DNA of 64,000 bases, taken from NCBI RefSeq assembly GCF_009846745.1, contig NZ_AQPF01000003.1, forward strand, positions 62,001 through 126,000, given 5' to 3'. Under the pieces are notes generated by a model that was not told the origin of the DNA, did not search any database, and was given only the letters and a program-made list of their open reading frames with translations. This document shows positions 26,811 to 35,072 of this stretch, piece after piece (the stretch's first letter is position 1; every line of letters begins with the position of its first letter). The DNA is from Alloalcanivorax xiamenensis (GTDB lineage: Bacteria > Pseudomonadota > Gammaproteobacteria > Pseudomonadales > Alcanivoracaceae). The position numbers and the translations under genes were made by a program.

Positions 26811-27971
26811 ATGTTGACCTGCAAGCACACCCTTCTCGTGATGTTATCCGGCATACTGCTTGGCCTTGGCGCCATGCCCTCCAATGCCGAAGCCCGCGAA
26901 CTCCGGTACGCTATCGGCCAACCCCCGAAAGCTCTGCCGGTAATCGCCGGCGAAGCCTTCGCCAAAGCGGTGGGTGATTACACCGAGGGAGAACTGACCG
27001 TCAAGGTTTATGCCCTTTCACTGCTGAGCATGGCGGAAACCTCCGCCGGCCTTCGCGACGGCATCGCTGACGTCGGCTTTGTTCTGACCCCTTATTTCCC
27101 GGCCGAATACCCGCACAACAACATGCTCACCGAAGCGTCCATGCTGTTGCAGCTCATGGGAGAGGATGTAAAAGGGCGTGAGGGTATGGCCTTCATTCCC
27201 GCACTCTCCGAATACATTTTCCAGCATTGCGACGCGTGCCTGGATGAATTCAAAGCGCAAAATCAAGTATTTACCGGTCTGGTCGGCGGCTCCTCTTATG
27301 GCCTGGTCTGCAATACGCCGATTACCAACCAGGCGGACATGGCGGGTAAGCGCTTCCGGGTGGGAGCCGCCAACTGGTCCCGCTGGGTCAAGGAAATGGG
27401 AGGCACGCCCATCACCATGTCGGCCAATGAAATGCTGGAAGCACTCAGTCAGGGCGTGGTGGATTGCATCGTGCTCTCCACACCTGAAATCGACAACTTC
27501 GGCCTTGCCGAAGCGGTCACGGACATCTCCATGGGGGCCCCCGGCGGCATCTTCAGTACCGCCGGACAGAACGTCAACCGCCAGGTCTGGCAAAAGCTGA
27601 GCGACGACCAGCGGGGAGCCCTGTTGCGCGCCGCCGCCGTTCCGGCCGCCATGGTGCCCTACAGCTACCATGAAAGAGAAAAGGAAATACTCGGCCGCCT
27701 TCAGAAGAAGGGCATAAAAGTCCACGATCTTGACCCCGACCTTCTGGCTAAATCCGAAGCGTTCATCACCCGGGATATGGACACTATTGCTCAGTACTAC
27801 GAGGAAAAGCACGGCGTGGAAAACGGCGCCCAAATGCTCAAGGATTTCCGCGTCATTCTGGAAAAATGGGTTGGCCTGACACAGGGCGTGGATTCCCTGG
27901 AAGAGTATCAGGAGCTTTACTGGAACGAAGTGTTTTCGAAGGTGGATCCGTCCACCTATGGCTTGCAATAA
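26811..27971 (+). CDS. TRAP transporter substrate-binding protein (DctP type), orphan
   Basis: The 386-residue periplasmic protein starts with a signal peptide (cleavage near NAEA, residue 28). The DctP family pattern is seen: RYAIGQPPKALPVIAGEAFAKAV for the first lobe, and AGKRFRVGAANWSRWVKEMG and ANEMLEALSQGVVDCIV for the ligand arginine and cleft region. Genes for the DctQ and DctM membrane subunits are absent in the window, so it may work with a transporter encoded elsewhere. AAGGAGACGACGATC precedes the ATG at 26811, a strong ribosome site. The ligand could be an organic acid fed to the downstream enzymes. Confidence 0.88.
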   Translation: MLTCKHTLLVMLSGILLGLGAMPSNAEARELRYAIGQPPKALPVIAGEAFAKAVGDYTEGELTVKVYALSLLSMAETSAGLRDGIADVGFVLTPYFPAEYPHNNMLTEASMLLQLMGEDVKGREGMAFIPALSEYIFQHCDACLDEFKAQNQVFTGLVGGSSYGLVCNTPITNQADMAGKRFRVGAANWSRWVKEMGGTPITMSANEMLEALSQGVVDCIVLSTPEIDNFGLAEAVTDISMGAPGGIFSTAGQNVNRQVWQKLSDDQRGALLRAAAVPAAMVPYSYHEREKEILGRLQKKGIKVHDLDPDLLAKSEAFITRDMDTIAQYYEEKHGVENGAQMLKDFRVILEKWVGLTQGVDSLEEYQELYWNEVFSKVDPSTYGLQ

Positions 27972-28022
27972 AAAATCCACATAGCCGGTTCCGGTTCAGA
28001 TCTTAGGCGGAGGAAAACAACC

Positions 28023-29255
28023 ATGGAAAAAAAGCAATCAATCAGTACCGGTGACACCGCCCTTTTGGCGCGCCTGGACGCCTTCATGCGTGATGAGGTC
28101 TATCCCGCGGAGCACCTTTATAAAGAACAAAGCCAGGGAGAAAGTCGCTATCGAACACCCCGGATCGTTCAAGACCTGAAGCTTAAAGCGAAAGCCGCCG
28201 GGCTGTGGAATCTGTTCCTGCCCGGAGAACACGGCGCCGGCTTGAGCAATCTGGATTACGCGCCTCTGGCCGAATGCATGGGCCGGGTACTATGGGCCTC
28301 GGAGGTGTTCAACTGCTCGGCACCGGACACCGGCAACATGGAAGTGCTGTCCATGTATGGTTCTGAAGAGCAACAACGGCAATGGCTGACACCGCTCCTC
28401 AATGGTGAGATCCGTTCCAGCTTCTCGATGACCGAGCCGGAAGTGGCGTCTTCCGATGCCACCAACATTCGTTGTGAGATCCGCCGGGATGGCGACCACT
28501 ATGTTATCAATGGGCGAAAATGGTTCACCTCCGGCGCCATGAACGAGGATTGCAAGATACTAATCGTGATGGGCAAGACCGATCCCGACGCGGAAGTGCA
28601 CAAGCAGCAGTCCATGATTCTGGTTCCCAAGGACACGCCTGGCATTCGAATCGTTCGGGATCTCACCGTCTTCGGTTATGACGATGCCCCGGTGGGGCAT
28701 CCGGAGATCATCTATGACAATGTCAGGGTTCCCGCCAGCAACCTGATTCTGGGCGAGGGCCGGGGCTTCGAGGTCGCCCAGGGTCGCCTGGGGCCGGGCC
28801 GTATCCACCACTGTATGCGCCTGATCGGCTGCGCCCAGCGTGCACTGGAAATGATGTGTCAAAGAGCCAGCTCACGTTTTGCATTCGGGCAACTTCTGGC
28901 TGATCACGGTTCGGTAAGGGAAGACATTGGCCGCTCCTTCACCGAGATCGAGCAGGCACGTCTGCTAACGCTGCGGGCGGCGGAAAAAATGGATCAGGAA
29001 GGCAACAAAGAAGCCCGGGATCTGATCGCCGCCGCCAAGATCGCGGTTCCCAACATGGCGTGCACCGTCATCGACCGCGCCATCCAGATTCACGGAGGCA
29101 TGGGTGTCACCCAGGATACTTTCCTTGCCGAGGCCTACGTCTATGCACGCTTCATGCGTATGGGGGACGGACCGGACCAGGTGCACTTGAATCAGTTGGG
29201 TCGTACGTTACTCAAACGCTATTCCGCCCGGAACCCGGCCCGCGAGAGATCATGA
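28023..29255 (+). CDS. Acyl-CoA dehydrogenase (ACAD10/11-like)
   Basis: The 410-residue flavoprotein has the acyl-CoA dehydrogenase fold: FAD-binding MTEPEVASSDATNI (about 138-151), the beta domain DGDHYVINGRKWFTSG, and the C-terminal helices with IQIHGGMGVTQD. The end reads YARFMRMGDGPDQVHL, the form found in ACAD10/11 and bacterial relatives where the usual catalytic glutamate environment differs. It overlaps the kinase-like APH gene downstream by four bases. In the mammalian ACAD10/11 proteins the two activities are fused and act on phosphorylated 4-hydroxyacyl-CoA; this pairing suggests a split version of that reaction. Confidence 0.9.
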   Translation: MEKKQSISTGDTALLARLDAFMRDEVYPAEHLYKEQSQGESRYRTPRIVQDLKLKAKAAGLWNLFLPGEHGAGLSNLDYAPLAECMGRVLWASEVFNCSAPDTGNMEVLSMYGSEEQQRQWLTPLLNGEIRSSFSMTEPEVASSDATNIRCEIRRDGDHYVINGRKWFTSGAMNEDCKILIVMGKTDPDAEVHKQQSMILVPKDTPGIRIVRDLTVFGYDDAPVGHPEIIYDNVRVPASNLILGEGRGFEVAQGRLGPGRIHHCMRLIGCAQRALEMMCQRASSRFAFGQLLADHGSVREDIGRSFTEIEQARLLTLRAAEKMDQEGNKEARDLIAAAKIAVPNMACTVIDRAIQIHGGMGVTQDTFLAEAYVYARFMRMGDGPDQVHLNQLGRTLLKRYSARNPARERS

Positions 29256-30301
29256 CCAGTATGAAAAGCACCCCTCCCCTGGATCTGCCCCGGCTGGGAG
29301 ACTGGCTGGAGCGACACGTGGCCGGTTTTCATGGTCTGCGCCAGGCCAAGCCACTGACCGGAGGAAACTCGAATCCGATCTGGAAGCTTGAAGCGGACAG
29401 CGGCATTTATGTTCTGCGCACCCAACCCGCCGGGGAACTGTTGCAATCCGCTCATGCGCTGGATCGCGAATACCGCGTTATTTCAGCGCTACAGAACGGC
29501 GCCATTCCCATCGCACCGGTCCACGCATTGTGCAATGATCCGGACGTTATCGGCGTCCAGTTCTATTTAATGGATTTTCTCGAAGGGGACGTGTTTCGCA
29601 ACCCCGCCCTGCCCGGCAAATCAAACGCCGAGCGAACCGCCATTTTCAATGCCGCCATTGACATGCTGGCCCGAATCCATAGCGTGGACGTGGACCGTGT
29701 CGGACTGTCCGATTTTGGCCGTCAAGGTAACTACTTCGAACGGCAGCTGCATCGCTGGTCGAAGCAGGTGGCAACGGCCCTTCCGGATGGCGATGCAACG
29801 CTTGACGCTCTGATCGGGAAGCTGCGACAGCAGCTTCCCGAGGACGACCCGCCCGCTGTTCTTTTACACGGTGATTCACGATTGGATAATTTGATGTTTT
29901 CCAGCGAAAGCCAGATCCTCGCGGTGTTGGACTGGGAGCTGTCGACACTAGGCGATCCCTTGGCGGACCTGGGTCAGTTTCTTGCGGTCCTGGATCTGCC
30001 GCCGGATTATTTATTGCCAGGATTGAGAGGACTGGATCGTGCCGCCCTCGGTATCCCTTCCGAAACATCGATGGCCACCCGCTATTTCGAGGCCACCCGC
30101 CGTCCCCATGTCGATTTGAAATTCTATAAGGCTTTCGCGCTGTTCCGCCAAGCGGCCATGTCCGCGGGGCTGCGACGGCGGGCCTTGCTTGGCACCGCGG
30201 TCTCCGATCAGGCGCTCGCTTTCGGTAATAGTCTGGATACATTTGCCGGGCTCGGCCTTGAAATCCTCAACGGTGGCCAAGCCGGAAATCATGCCCTTTA
30301 A
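29252..30301 (+). CDS. APH-family kinase, ACAD10/11-type
   Basis: The 349-residue phosphotransferase has the ATP-site start LTGGNSNPIWKL, the catalytic loop VLLHGDSRLDNLMF (His-Gly-Asp with Asn) and the metal motif LDWELSTLGDPLADLGQF, the exact arrangement of the APH domain in ACAD10/11 and LvaA-type hydroxyacyl-CoA kinases, not of antibiotic kinases. The ATG at 29252 overlaps the dehydrogenase stop. Its TAA shares bases with the stop of the convergent histidine phosphatase gene. Likely role: phosphorylate a hydroxyacyl-CoA before the dehydrogenase partner acts. Confidence 0.9.
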   Translation: MTSMKSTPPLDLPRLGDWLERHVAGFHGLRQAKPLTGGNSNPIWKLEADSGIYVLRTQPAGELLQSAHALDREYRVISALQNGAIPIAPVHALCNDPDVIGVQFYLMDFLEGDVFRNPALPGKSNAERTAIFNAAIDMLARIHSVDVDRVGLSDFGRQGNYFERQLHRWSKQVATALPDGDATLDALIGKLRQQLPEDDPPAVLLHGDSRLDNLMFSSESQILAVLDWELSTLGDPLADLGQFLAVLDLPPDYLLPGLRGLDRAALGIPSETSMATRYFEATRRPHVDLKFYKAFALFRQAAMSAGLRRRALLGTAVSDQALAFGNSLDTFAGLGLEILNGGQAGNHAL

Positions 30302-30987
30302 CGGTAGGTCACCCAGTCACGGCCCAATACTTCGAGATGCGCGACATCGTTGAAGCCGCTGAAGAACAGCTTTTCCCTTTTGCTCACCAGACGGGTTACC
30401 GACGCATTGTAGATTGGATTGTGAAGACGCAGAACATGCTCGTCCGGCAGATCCAGCAACGCCTGGGTGATCGCGGCGATCACCCCTCCGGAGGTGACCA
30501 CCATCGCACTCTGTCCGGTGTACAGCCTCTCCGCCACCCTTACCGTTGCCTCCAGCGCACGGACACGGAAGTCCTCCCAGCGCCTGCCCTGGACACGCTC
30601 ATGACCGGCCAACCAGGCTTCGAAAGCCTGTTCGAACAGGCGTTGAAATTCCCGCCGCGGGCGTTCTTGTTTCGACACATACTGCGCCAGGGCGGCATGA
30701 TCCTGGAACTCAGGAAAGACCGGCGCGAACATGTCCTCGTGACGATACTCGTCGAAGTGGTCATCTTGCTCCAAAGGTGTCGTCCATTGTGCCGCCGCGG
30801 CGGCACATCGCGCCGTCTCGCTTTGACGTTTCAAGCTGCCGGACACAATAATATCGGGCAGAATCCCCCGGCGCAGAAACGCCAGTCCGGTTTCGCCGGC
30901 CTGGGCCATCCCAAGCTCCGACAACTGATCGTAATCCCCGCCCAGCAAGCTGGCCTGTCCATGGCGAACCAGGAAAATACGTCCCAT
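30298..30987 (-). CDS. Histidine phosphatase superfamily protein
   Basis: The 229-residue protein starts with the phosphoglycerate-mutase-type motif FLVRHGQASLL (catalytic His near residue 8), with the second conserved region VTSGGVIAAI. The family includes sugar and CoA-linked phosphatases. It is convergent with the APH kinase and shares the four stop-codon bases with it. Upstream lie two SDR genes on the same strand. The phosphatase activity is well supported by motif, the substrate is open; a role in removing phosphate in the kinase-dehydrogenase pathway is possible. Confidence 0.86.
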   Translation of the reverse strand: MGRIFLVRHGQASLLGGDYDQLSELGMAQAGETGLAFLRRGILPDIIVSGSLKRQSETARCAAAAAQWTTPLEQDDHFDEYRHEDMFAPVFPEFQDHAALAQYVSKQERPRREFQRLFEQAFEAWLAGHERVQGRRWEDFRVRALEATVRVAERLYTGQSAMVVTSGGVIAAITQALLDLPDEHVLRLHNPIYNASVTRLVSKREKLFFSGFNDVAHLEVLGRDWVTYR

Positions 30988-31023
30988 TGGATATCCGCCT
31001 CCTGTTGTAATGATTCCATCGGT

Positions 31024-31803
31024 TCAATGGCGCTGTTCTTTGTCGCGCACGGACGAAAAGAATTTCCGCATGCCATGGACCCAGCGGTCGGTGTCCCGGG
31101 CCCGGCGCATGGCCTGTTCACGGACCGCTTCATGGGTAAGGATCAGGAACCGATTCTCCAGCAAGCCCTCGATCGCGATTTCCGCGACCTGGTCCGGACC
31201 GAGCAGCCCCTCTCCCATGGCATGCTGGCGGGCCTCGCTTTCCGAACGAAACAACGGCGTATCGACACCGCCGGGACACAGGCAACTGACACCGATTCCC
31301 TGATCTCCATAGGTGATTGAAAGCCATTCGGCGAAAGCCACCGCAGCGTGTTTGGTTACCGTATAGGGCGCATCGAACTGAGACAGCAGTCCCGCCGCCG
31401 ACGCCACATTGAGGAAATGCCCCGATCCCCGTTCCAGCATGCCCGGCAGTAGTCGTTTCGCGCATGCCACATGCGCCATCACGTTCACACGCCAGATCCG
31501 CTCCCACTCCGGCTCGGACACCCCCGTGCCGCCACGTACAGTAATACCGGCATTGGAACAAAACAGGTCCACGGGCCCATCCTGTTCCGCCATCTCTATC
31601 AGCCAATCCATCGCCGCCGGAGACGCGACATCGACCTGGCAAGCCCGTCCGTTGATTTCATCCGCCACCGCCATGGCGGCGACTTCATCACGATCGGCGA
31701 CGACGACGCTGGCGGCGCCATGCCGTACGAAGGCATGGGCCAATGCACGGCCGATGCCGCTGCCGGCCCCGGTGACGACGATATTGGCGTCTTTGATTTT
31801 CAT
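31024..31803 (-). CDS. Short-chain dehydrogenase/reductase
   Basis: A 259-residue SDR with TGAGSGIGRALA (residues 11-22), NAGITVRGG, the catalytic serine in VASAAG, and the YTVTK dyad. The C-terminal region SSVRDKEQRH is non-conserved. The ATG at 31803 is preferred, with GGGGAG four bases before; a longer frame up to 31989 adds a Gly/Arg-rich tail. It lies 36 bases before the histidine phosphatase gene on the same strand and 44 bases after the next SDR, giving a probable three-gene operon read leftward. Confidence 0.87.
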   Translation of the reverse strand: MKIKDANIVVTGAGSGIGRALAHAFVRHGAASVVVADRDEVAAMAVADEINGRACQVDVASPAAMDWLIEMAEQDGPVDLFCSNAGITVRGGTGVSEPEWERIWRVNVMAHVACAKRLLPGMLERGSGHFLNVASAAGLLSQFDAPYTVTKHAAVAFAEWLSITYGDQGIGVSCLCPGGVDTPLFRSESEARQHAMGEGLLGPDQVAEIAIEGLLENRFLILTHEAVREQAMRRARDTDRWVHGMRKFFSSVRDKEQRH

Positions 31804-31847
31804 CGGACTCCCCATCTCCGTTACGGAAAGAACGCCGCGACAGCGTC

Positions 31848-32618
31848 TTACATCAGAGCCACGGACAAACCGCCGTCCACTACCAGACTGGCGCCAGTGA
31901 CGAACGCCGAGGCCGGTGACGTCAGGTAAAGCGCCGCGTAGCCAATCTCCTCCGGCCGCCCCAAACGCGGCAGACACATGGTCCGACACATTTTTTGCCG
32001 GTCTTCATTGCTGTACTTGTCCGCCAGCTGGGTCTCAAACAAACCGGGCAGTATCGTATTCACGCGAATCCCATGTTCGCCATACTCCAGAGCAAAGGAA
32101 CGGCTCATGCCGATCAGGGCGGTTTTCAGCGTCGAGTAAAGGGCCAGCCCTTTGTCCGGATGCAACGCCGCCACCGAGGCCACGTTGATGATGCTACCGC
32201 CGGCCTTTTTCTTCATCAGCCGCGTGGCGGCGACGGACATATACCAATACCCCTGAAGATCCACTTCCACGGTCTTTCGGAACAGCCCCGGATCGGTATC
32301 ATCAATCGAGCGCAAAGGACTCAATACCGCGTTATTGACGAGAATATCCAAGCCACCATGAACATTATCGAGATGGGCCTCCATGGCATCGATGTCTTCC
32401 AGTTTGCCGATGTGACAGGGGCGCGCTTCCACGCTCATGCCCTCGCCCTTGAGCGCCGCCACCACTGATTCGCACTCATCGGGCTTGCGACTACTGATCA
32501 ACACATGGGCGCCGGCTCCCGCCAACACCCTGGCCGTGGCCAGACCCAGGCCCTTGGTGGACCCGGTAATCAGCGCCACTTTGCCGTCAAGACGAAACAT
32601 GTCCGTGGGATCAATCAC
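31848..32618 (-). CDS. Short-chain dehydrogenase/reductase (glucose/3-oxoacyl type)
   Basis: The 256-residue SDR has TGSTKGLGLATA (about 18-29), NNAVLSPL, the catalytic serine in NVASVAALHP, YSTLK and the end VTGASLVVDGGLS. The sequence is of the 3-oxoacyl-ACP-reductase-like class. The start is a GTG at 32618 with AGGAGGAAGACG before it; an ATG six codons later (32600) is the alternative. It is the first gene of the leftward set SDR-SDR-phosphatase; the 232-base gap to the divergent GntR gene contains REP-like inverted words around 32745-32810 and probably the promoters. Confidence 0.87.
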   Translation of the reverse strand: MIDPTDMFRLDGKVALITGSTKGLGLATARVLAGAGAHVLISSRKPDECESVVAALKGEGMSVEARPCHIGKLEDIDAMEAHLDNVHGGLDILVNNAVLSPLRSIDDTDPGLFRKTVEVDLQGYWYMSVAATRLMKKKAGGSIINVASVAALHPDKGLALYSTLKTALIGMSRSFALEYGEHGIRVNTILPGLFETQLADKYSNEDRQKMCRTMCLPRLGRPEEIGYAALYLTSPASAFVTGASLVVDGGLSVALM

Positions 32619-32850
32619 CGTCTTCCTCCTCCAAGATACCAGCCGTCGGTGGCCAGTCCCCGAAACAGGCTAACACCGGCACCACCCCACGGACTTGTGT
32701 CGAGAAGCTGACTCCCGCAATCGCTCCAAGGCCTCACACACGGCAGGCGGGCTCGCTGGCGAGTAACGTGCCGCACCTTGCCGGCGAACCGCTTGGCGGC
32801 CACCGGTAAACGTTGTAACTTGCGCACCATACGAAACAGGATTCTTCATC

Positions 32851-33528
32851 ATGCCGAAAACGGATCTCCCGCCACCAACCGCATCGTCAGCCAACGCGAC
32901 GGACCCACAAAGTGCCTCCATGTTGGTTGTGCGTGACGTCGTCAGGGGGCTGTACGAGGGGCGTTACATTCCCGGGCAACGGCTGGTGGAGCCGGATCTG
33001 GTCAGATACTATGGCGTCGGGAGGAGCACGGTCCGTGAAGCGCTGAAGCAGTTAACCGCGGACGGCATCGTCGTCACCTACGCTTTTCGTGGAGCGCAGA
33101 TCCGTAAGCTGACCCGCGCCGAAGCCGCCAATCTGTTCGCGATTACCGAGGTGATGCTCGGCCTGGTGGCACGGCAGGCCGCCGACCACATGGACAGCAA
33201 GGAAAAACGGGAACGACTCCAGGCTCATTTTTCCGCCATCGCCAACCATTCCGAAAGCGACGGCCATTTCGCCTTTCTACAGCACCGGAACCGCTACTTC
33301 CGTGTATTGATCGACATTGGCCGTAACGAGGAAATTCTGCGCCTGTTACCCCGGTTGCAAGTGCATCTGATTCGGAATCACGCGATTCTTCCGCCCACGG
33401 AGCGGATCAAGGGATACCGCCGTATCACCCAGGCTGTTCTACGTGGCGACGGACAAGGCGCGGAACACGTCACGCGTCAGTATATCGCCAGCATTGCCTC
33501 ATCCACCTTGCCGTACTTCCCGGAATAA
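32851..33528 (+). CDS. GntR family transcriptional regulator (FCD type)
   Basis: A 225-residue regulator. The winged-helix GntR domain is at about 24-95, with RDVVRGLYEGRYIPGQRLVEPDL and the recognition helix GRSTVREALKQLTADG, followed by an FCD all-helical effector domain (about 100-220) with metal/ligand His residues in the stretch HFAFLQHRNRYF. It is divergent from the SDR-SDR-phosphatase operon and may control that and the rightward cluster. FCD-type regulators usually respond to an organic acid or its CoA ester. Confidence 0.88.
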   Translation: MPKTDLPPPTASSANATDPQSASMLVVRDVVRGLYEGRYIPGQRLVEPDLVRYYGVGRSTVREALKQLTADGIVVTYAFRGAQIRKLTRAEAANLFAITEVMLGLVARQAADHMDSKEKRERLQAHFSAIANHSESDGHFAFLQHRNRYFRVLIDIGRNEEILRLLPRLQVHLIRNHAILPPTERIKGYRRITQAVLRGDGQGAEHVTRQYIASIASSTLPYFPE

Positions 33529-33563
33529 AAGCCACATCAACGGATGCGGCCATTACCGCCCGC

Positions 33564-34355
33564 TCAAGCCGGCAAGGCGGAAACGATTTTCAGGCCCCTT
33601 GAACCCAGACGAATTGAACGAGGCTGCAAACCAAACGTCTTGCGGATCGAATGACTGAAGTGACTGGAATCCGGATAGCCCAGATCGAAAGCAAGGTCGG
33701 TGAGACTACCCTCGCAGTTGGCATGATTGAGAAAATTACGCGCCCGCTTCCACATTCGATGATTGCGAAATGAGGTACCGGTTTCCTTTTTGAACAGGTG
33801 CAGGAAACGGGAGGCGGACAAGCCGATCGAACGGGCGTAATCGGCGGCGGAGATGTCTTTTCTCCACAATGCCGATCCGAACGCTTCCAGCGCCACCTCG
33901 ATGCGAGGATCCAGCGCCTTGTAACCCACCCCCGTGCCCATCACCAGGGCATCGAAGGTCCGTGCATTCAATGAGGTGTCCGCCAACTCCGAGAGCAGCC
34001 GCCGGGGCACCCGCCGGACTCGATCGACCACCCCAGCATCACCGCCGGGCTGATTGAAACGCGCCATCATCTCCGCCAGGGCACTGGCGGACACATGTTC
34101 GGTCTCGATCAGAACATTGATGATCTTGCCACAAGGCGACGCCACCCGGTGCGGTATATAAGGCGGCAATAGAGCCAGCGTTCTTTGTTCCCAGGGTTGG
34201 TCCGCGACTTTCAGTTGAAAGCCACCAATCGGAGCCACATACAAACTGGCCGCTCCCATCCTGCGCGGGCGCATACGCCGCCCCACCAACCCGGAATACA
34301 GCAGCCGCTCGCCGGTAACCAGCATTACCTTTTGATCATCATGATTGTTCTTCAC
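33564..34355 (-). CDS. AraC family transcriptional regulator
   Basis: The 263-residue protein has an N-terminal ligand-binding region (residues 1-150) and a C-terminal pair of helix-turn-helix motifs: DYARSIGLSASRFLHLFKKETGTSFR and LTDLAFDLGYPDSSHFSHSIRKTFG (quoted in part). GTG at 34355 with GGGAG six bases before is the start. It is convergent with the GntR gene. Its promoter (TTGACA 34462-34467 and TAACTT 34439-34444 as read on the reverse strand, 17 bases apart) is flanked by direct repeats, a likely binding site of the regulator itself. Confidence 0.88.
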   Translation of the reverse strand: MKNNHDDQKVMLVTGERLLYSGLVGRRMRPRRMGAASLYVAPIGGFQLKVADQPWEQRTLALLPPYIPHRVASPCGKIINVLIETEHVSASALAEMMARFNQPGGDAGVVDRVRRVPRRLLSELADTSLNARTFDALVMGTGVGYKALDPRIEVALEAFGSALWRKDISAADYARSIGLSASRFLHLFKKETGTSFRNHRMWKRARNFLNHANCEGSLTDLAFDLGYPDSSHFSHSIRKTFGLQPRSIRLGSRGLKIVSALPA

Positions 34356-34438
34356 ATAAGTCTCCCGCCGCCGGGGAAATACGGAAATACCCCACCCGGC
34401 GTACCAAGATGACTTCCTGGCGTTCTCTCCGATATGAA

Positions 34439-34489
34439 AAGTTAGAAGTGACGACTCATATTGTCAACCTTTTCGTCTGACGATTCATT
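34439..34489 (-). promoter_or_regulatory. AraC gene promoter with a direct repeat
   Basis: TGACGACTCAT (34449-34459) and TGACGATTCAT (34478-34488) are direct repeats with one mismatch, 29 bases apart from start to start. One sits inside the spacer of a reverse-strand promoter (TTGACA 34462-34467, TAACTT 34439-34444, spacer 17), the other just upstream of it. The arrangement fits AraC-type autoregulation or activation. Function is inferred. Confidence 0.5.
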
Positions 34490-34496
34490 CACTGAA

Positions 34497-34787
34497 TCAG
34501 CCCTGGACGATGATGGAATTGCCGCCGGGCGTGCGCATCTTTTCCAGCAACGCCACGGAGGCGCCCGCCCTGGCCACTTCATGGGCGGCGGCCAGCCCGG
34601 CAAAGCCGGAACCGACCACGATGACGTCCACTTCCTCATTCCACTTCCTGAGCAGCTCATCGGCTTGAGCACGGACGCTCACCCCGGCGGCGCCAATCGC
34701 CAGGCCACCCAGAACCGATGTGGCGCCAGCCTTGAGTATCTGTCGGCGCGTCACAGCATGCCGATCTTTCGTCTGCTTATTACTCAT
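34497..34787 (-). pseudogene. Truncated Tat-exported FAD-binding flavoprotein (fumarate reductase/KsdD-like)
   Basis: The 96-codon frame starts with a Tat signal (TRRQILKAGATSVLGG), then a linker and the beginning of a flavoprotein: VIVVGSGFAGLAAAHEVARAG (quoted in part as VGSGFAGLAAAHEVA), followed by LLEKMRTPGGNS. This is the FAD Rossmann strand of flavocytochrome c/3-ketosteroid dehydrogenase-like proteins, which are usually about 500 residues. It stops at TGA immediately after IIVQG, so about four-fifths is missing. The sequence on the left has no continuation of the family, so this is a remnant. An Anr-type box lies upstream at 34898. Confidence 0.72.
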
Positions 34788-34897
34788 GACAACCTCCTGT
34801 CAGTTGTCGGCCCGACGCAACCGTTGTCTCCGCGTGGCGAGAGGCCGGCCCAAATGATCACAAAGTAGTCAGAGTCGCGGAGGCGGGTTGAATCTCC

Positions 34898-34911
34898 TTG
34901 ATGCAGGTCAA
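34898..34911 (-). promoter_or_regulatory. Candidate Anr/FNR box
   Basis: TTGATGCAGGTCAA matches TTGAT-N4-RTCAA, the FNR/Anr consensus, exactly. It is 111 bases before the start of the truncated flavoprotein gene (reverse strand), which fits oxygen-responsive control of a fumarate-reductase-like enzyme. The rest of 34788-35072 shows REP-like inverted words near 34930-34995 and no gene. Confidence 0.5.
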
Positions 34912-35072
34912 GAAAGGAAGCGGCCTGGAGATTACGGCCGCCTCCTTGTAGAGGCTCGGCATTCGTGGCCAAGGCCGCTGCCACAGCGGCGAGCCCGTTG
35001 TACGTGTAGCAGGACACCAAAGCCTGTTGGCGTGTCAGTCCAGCAGGCACTGACACGCTCAGGATCGGTGCC

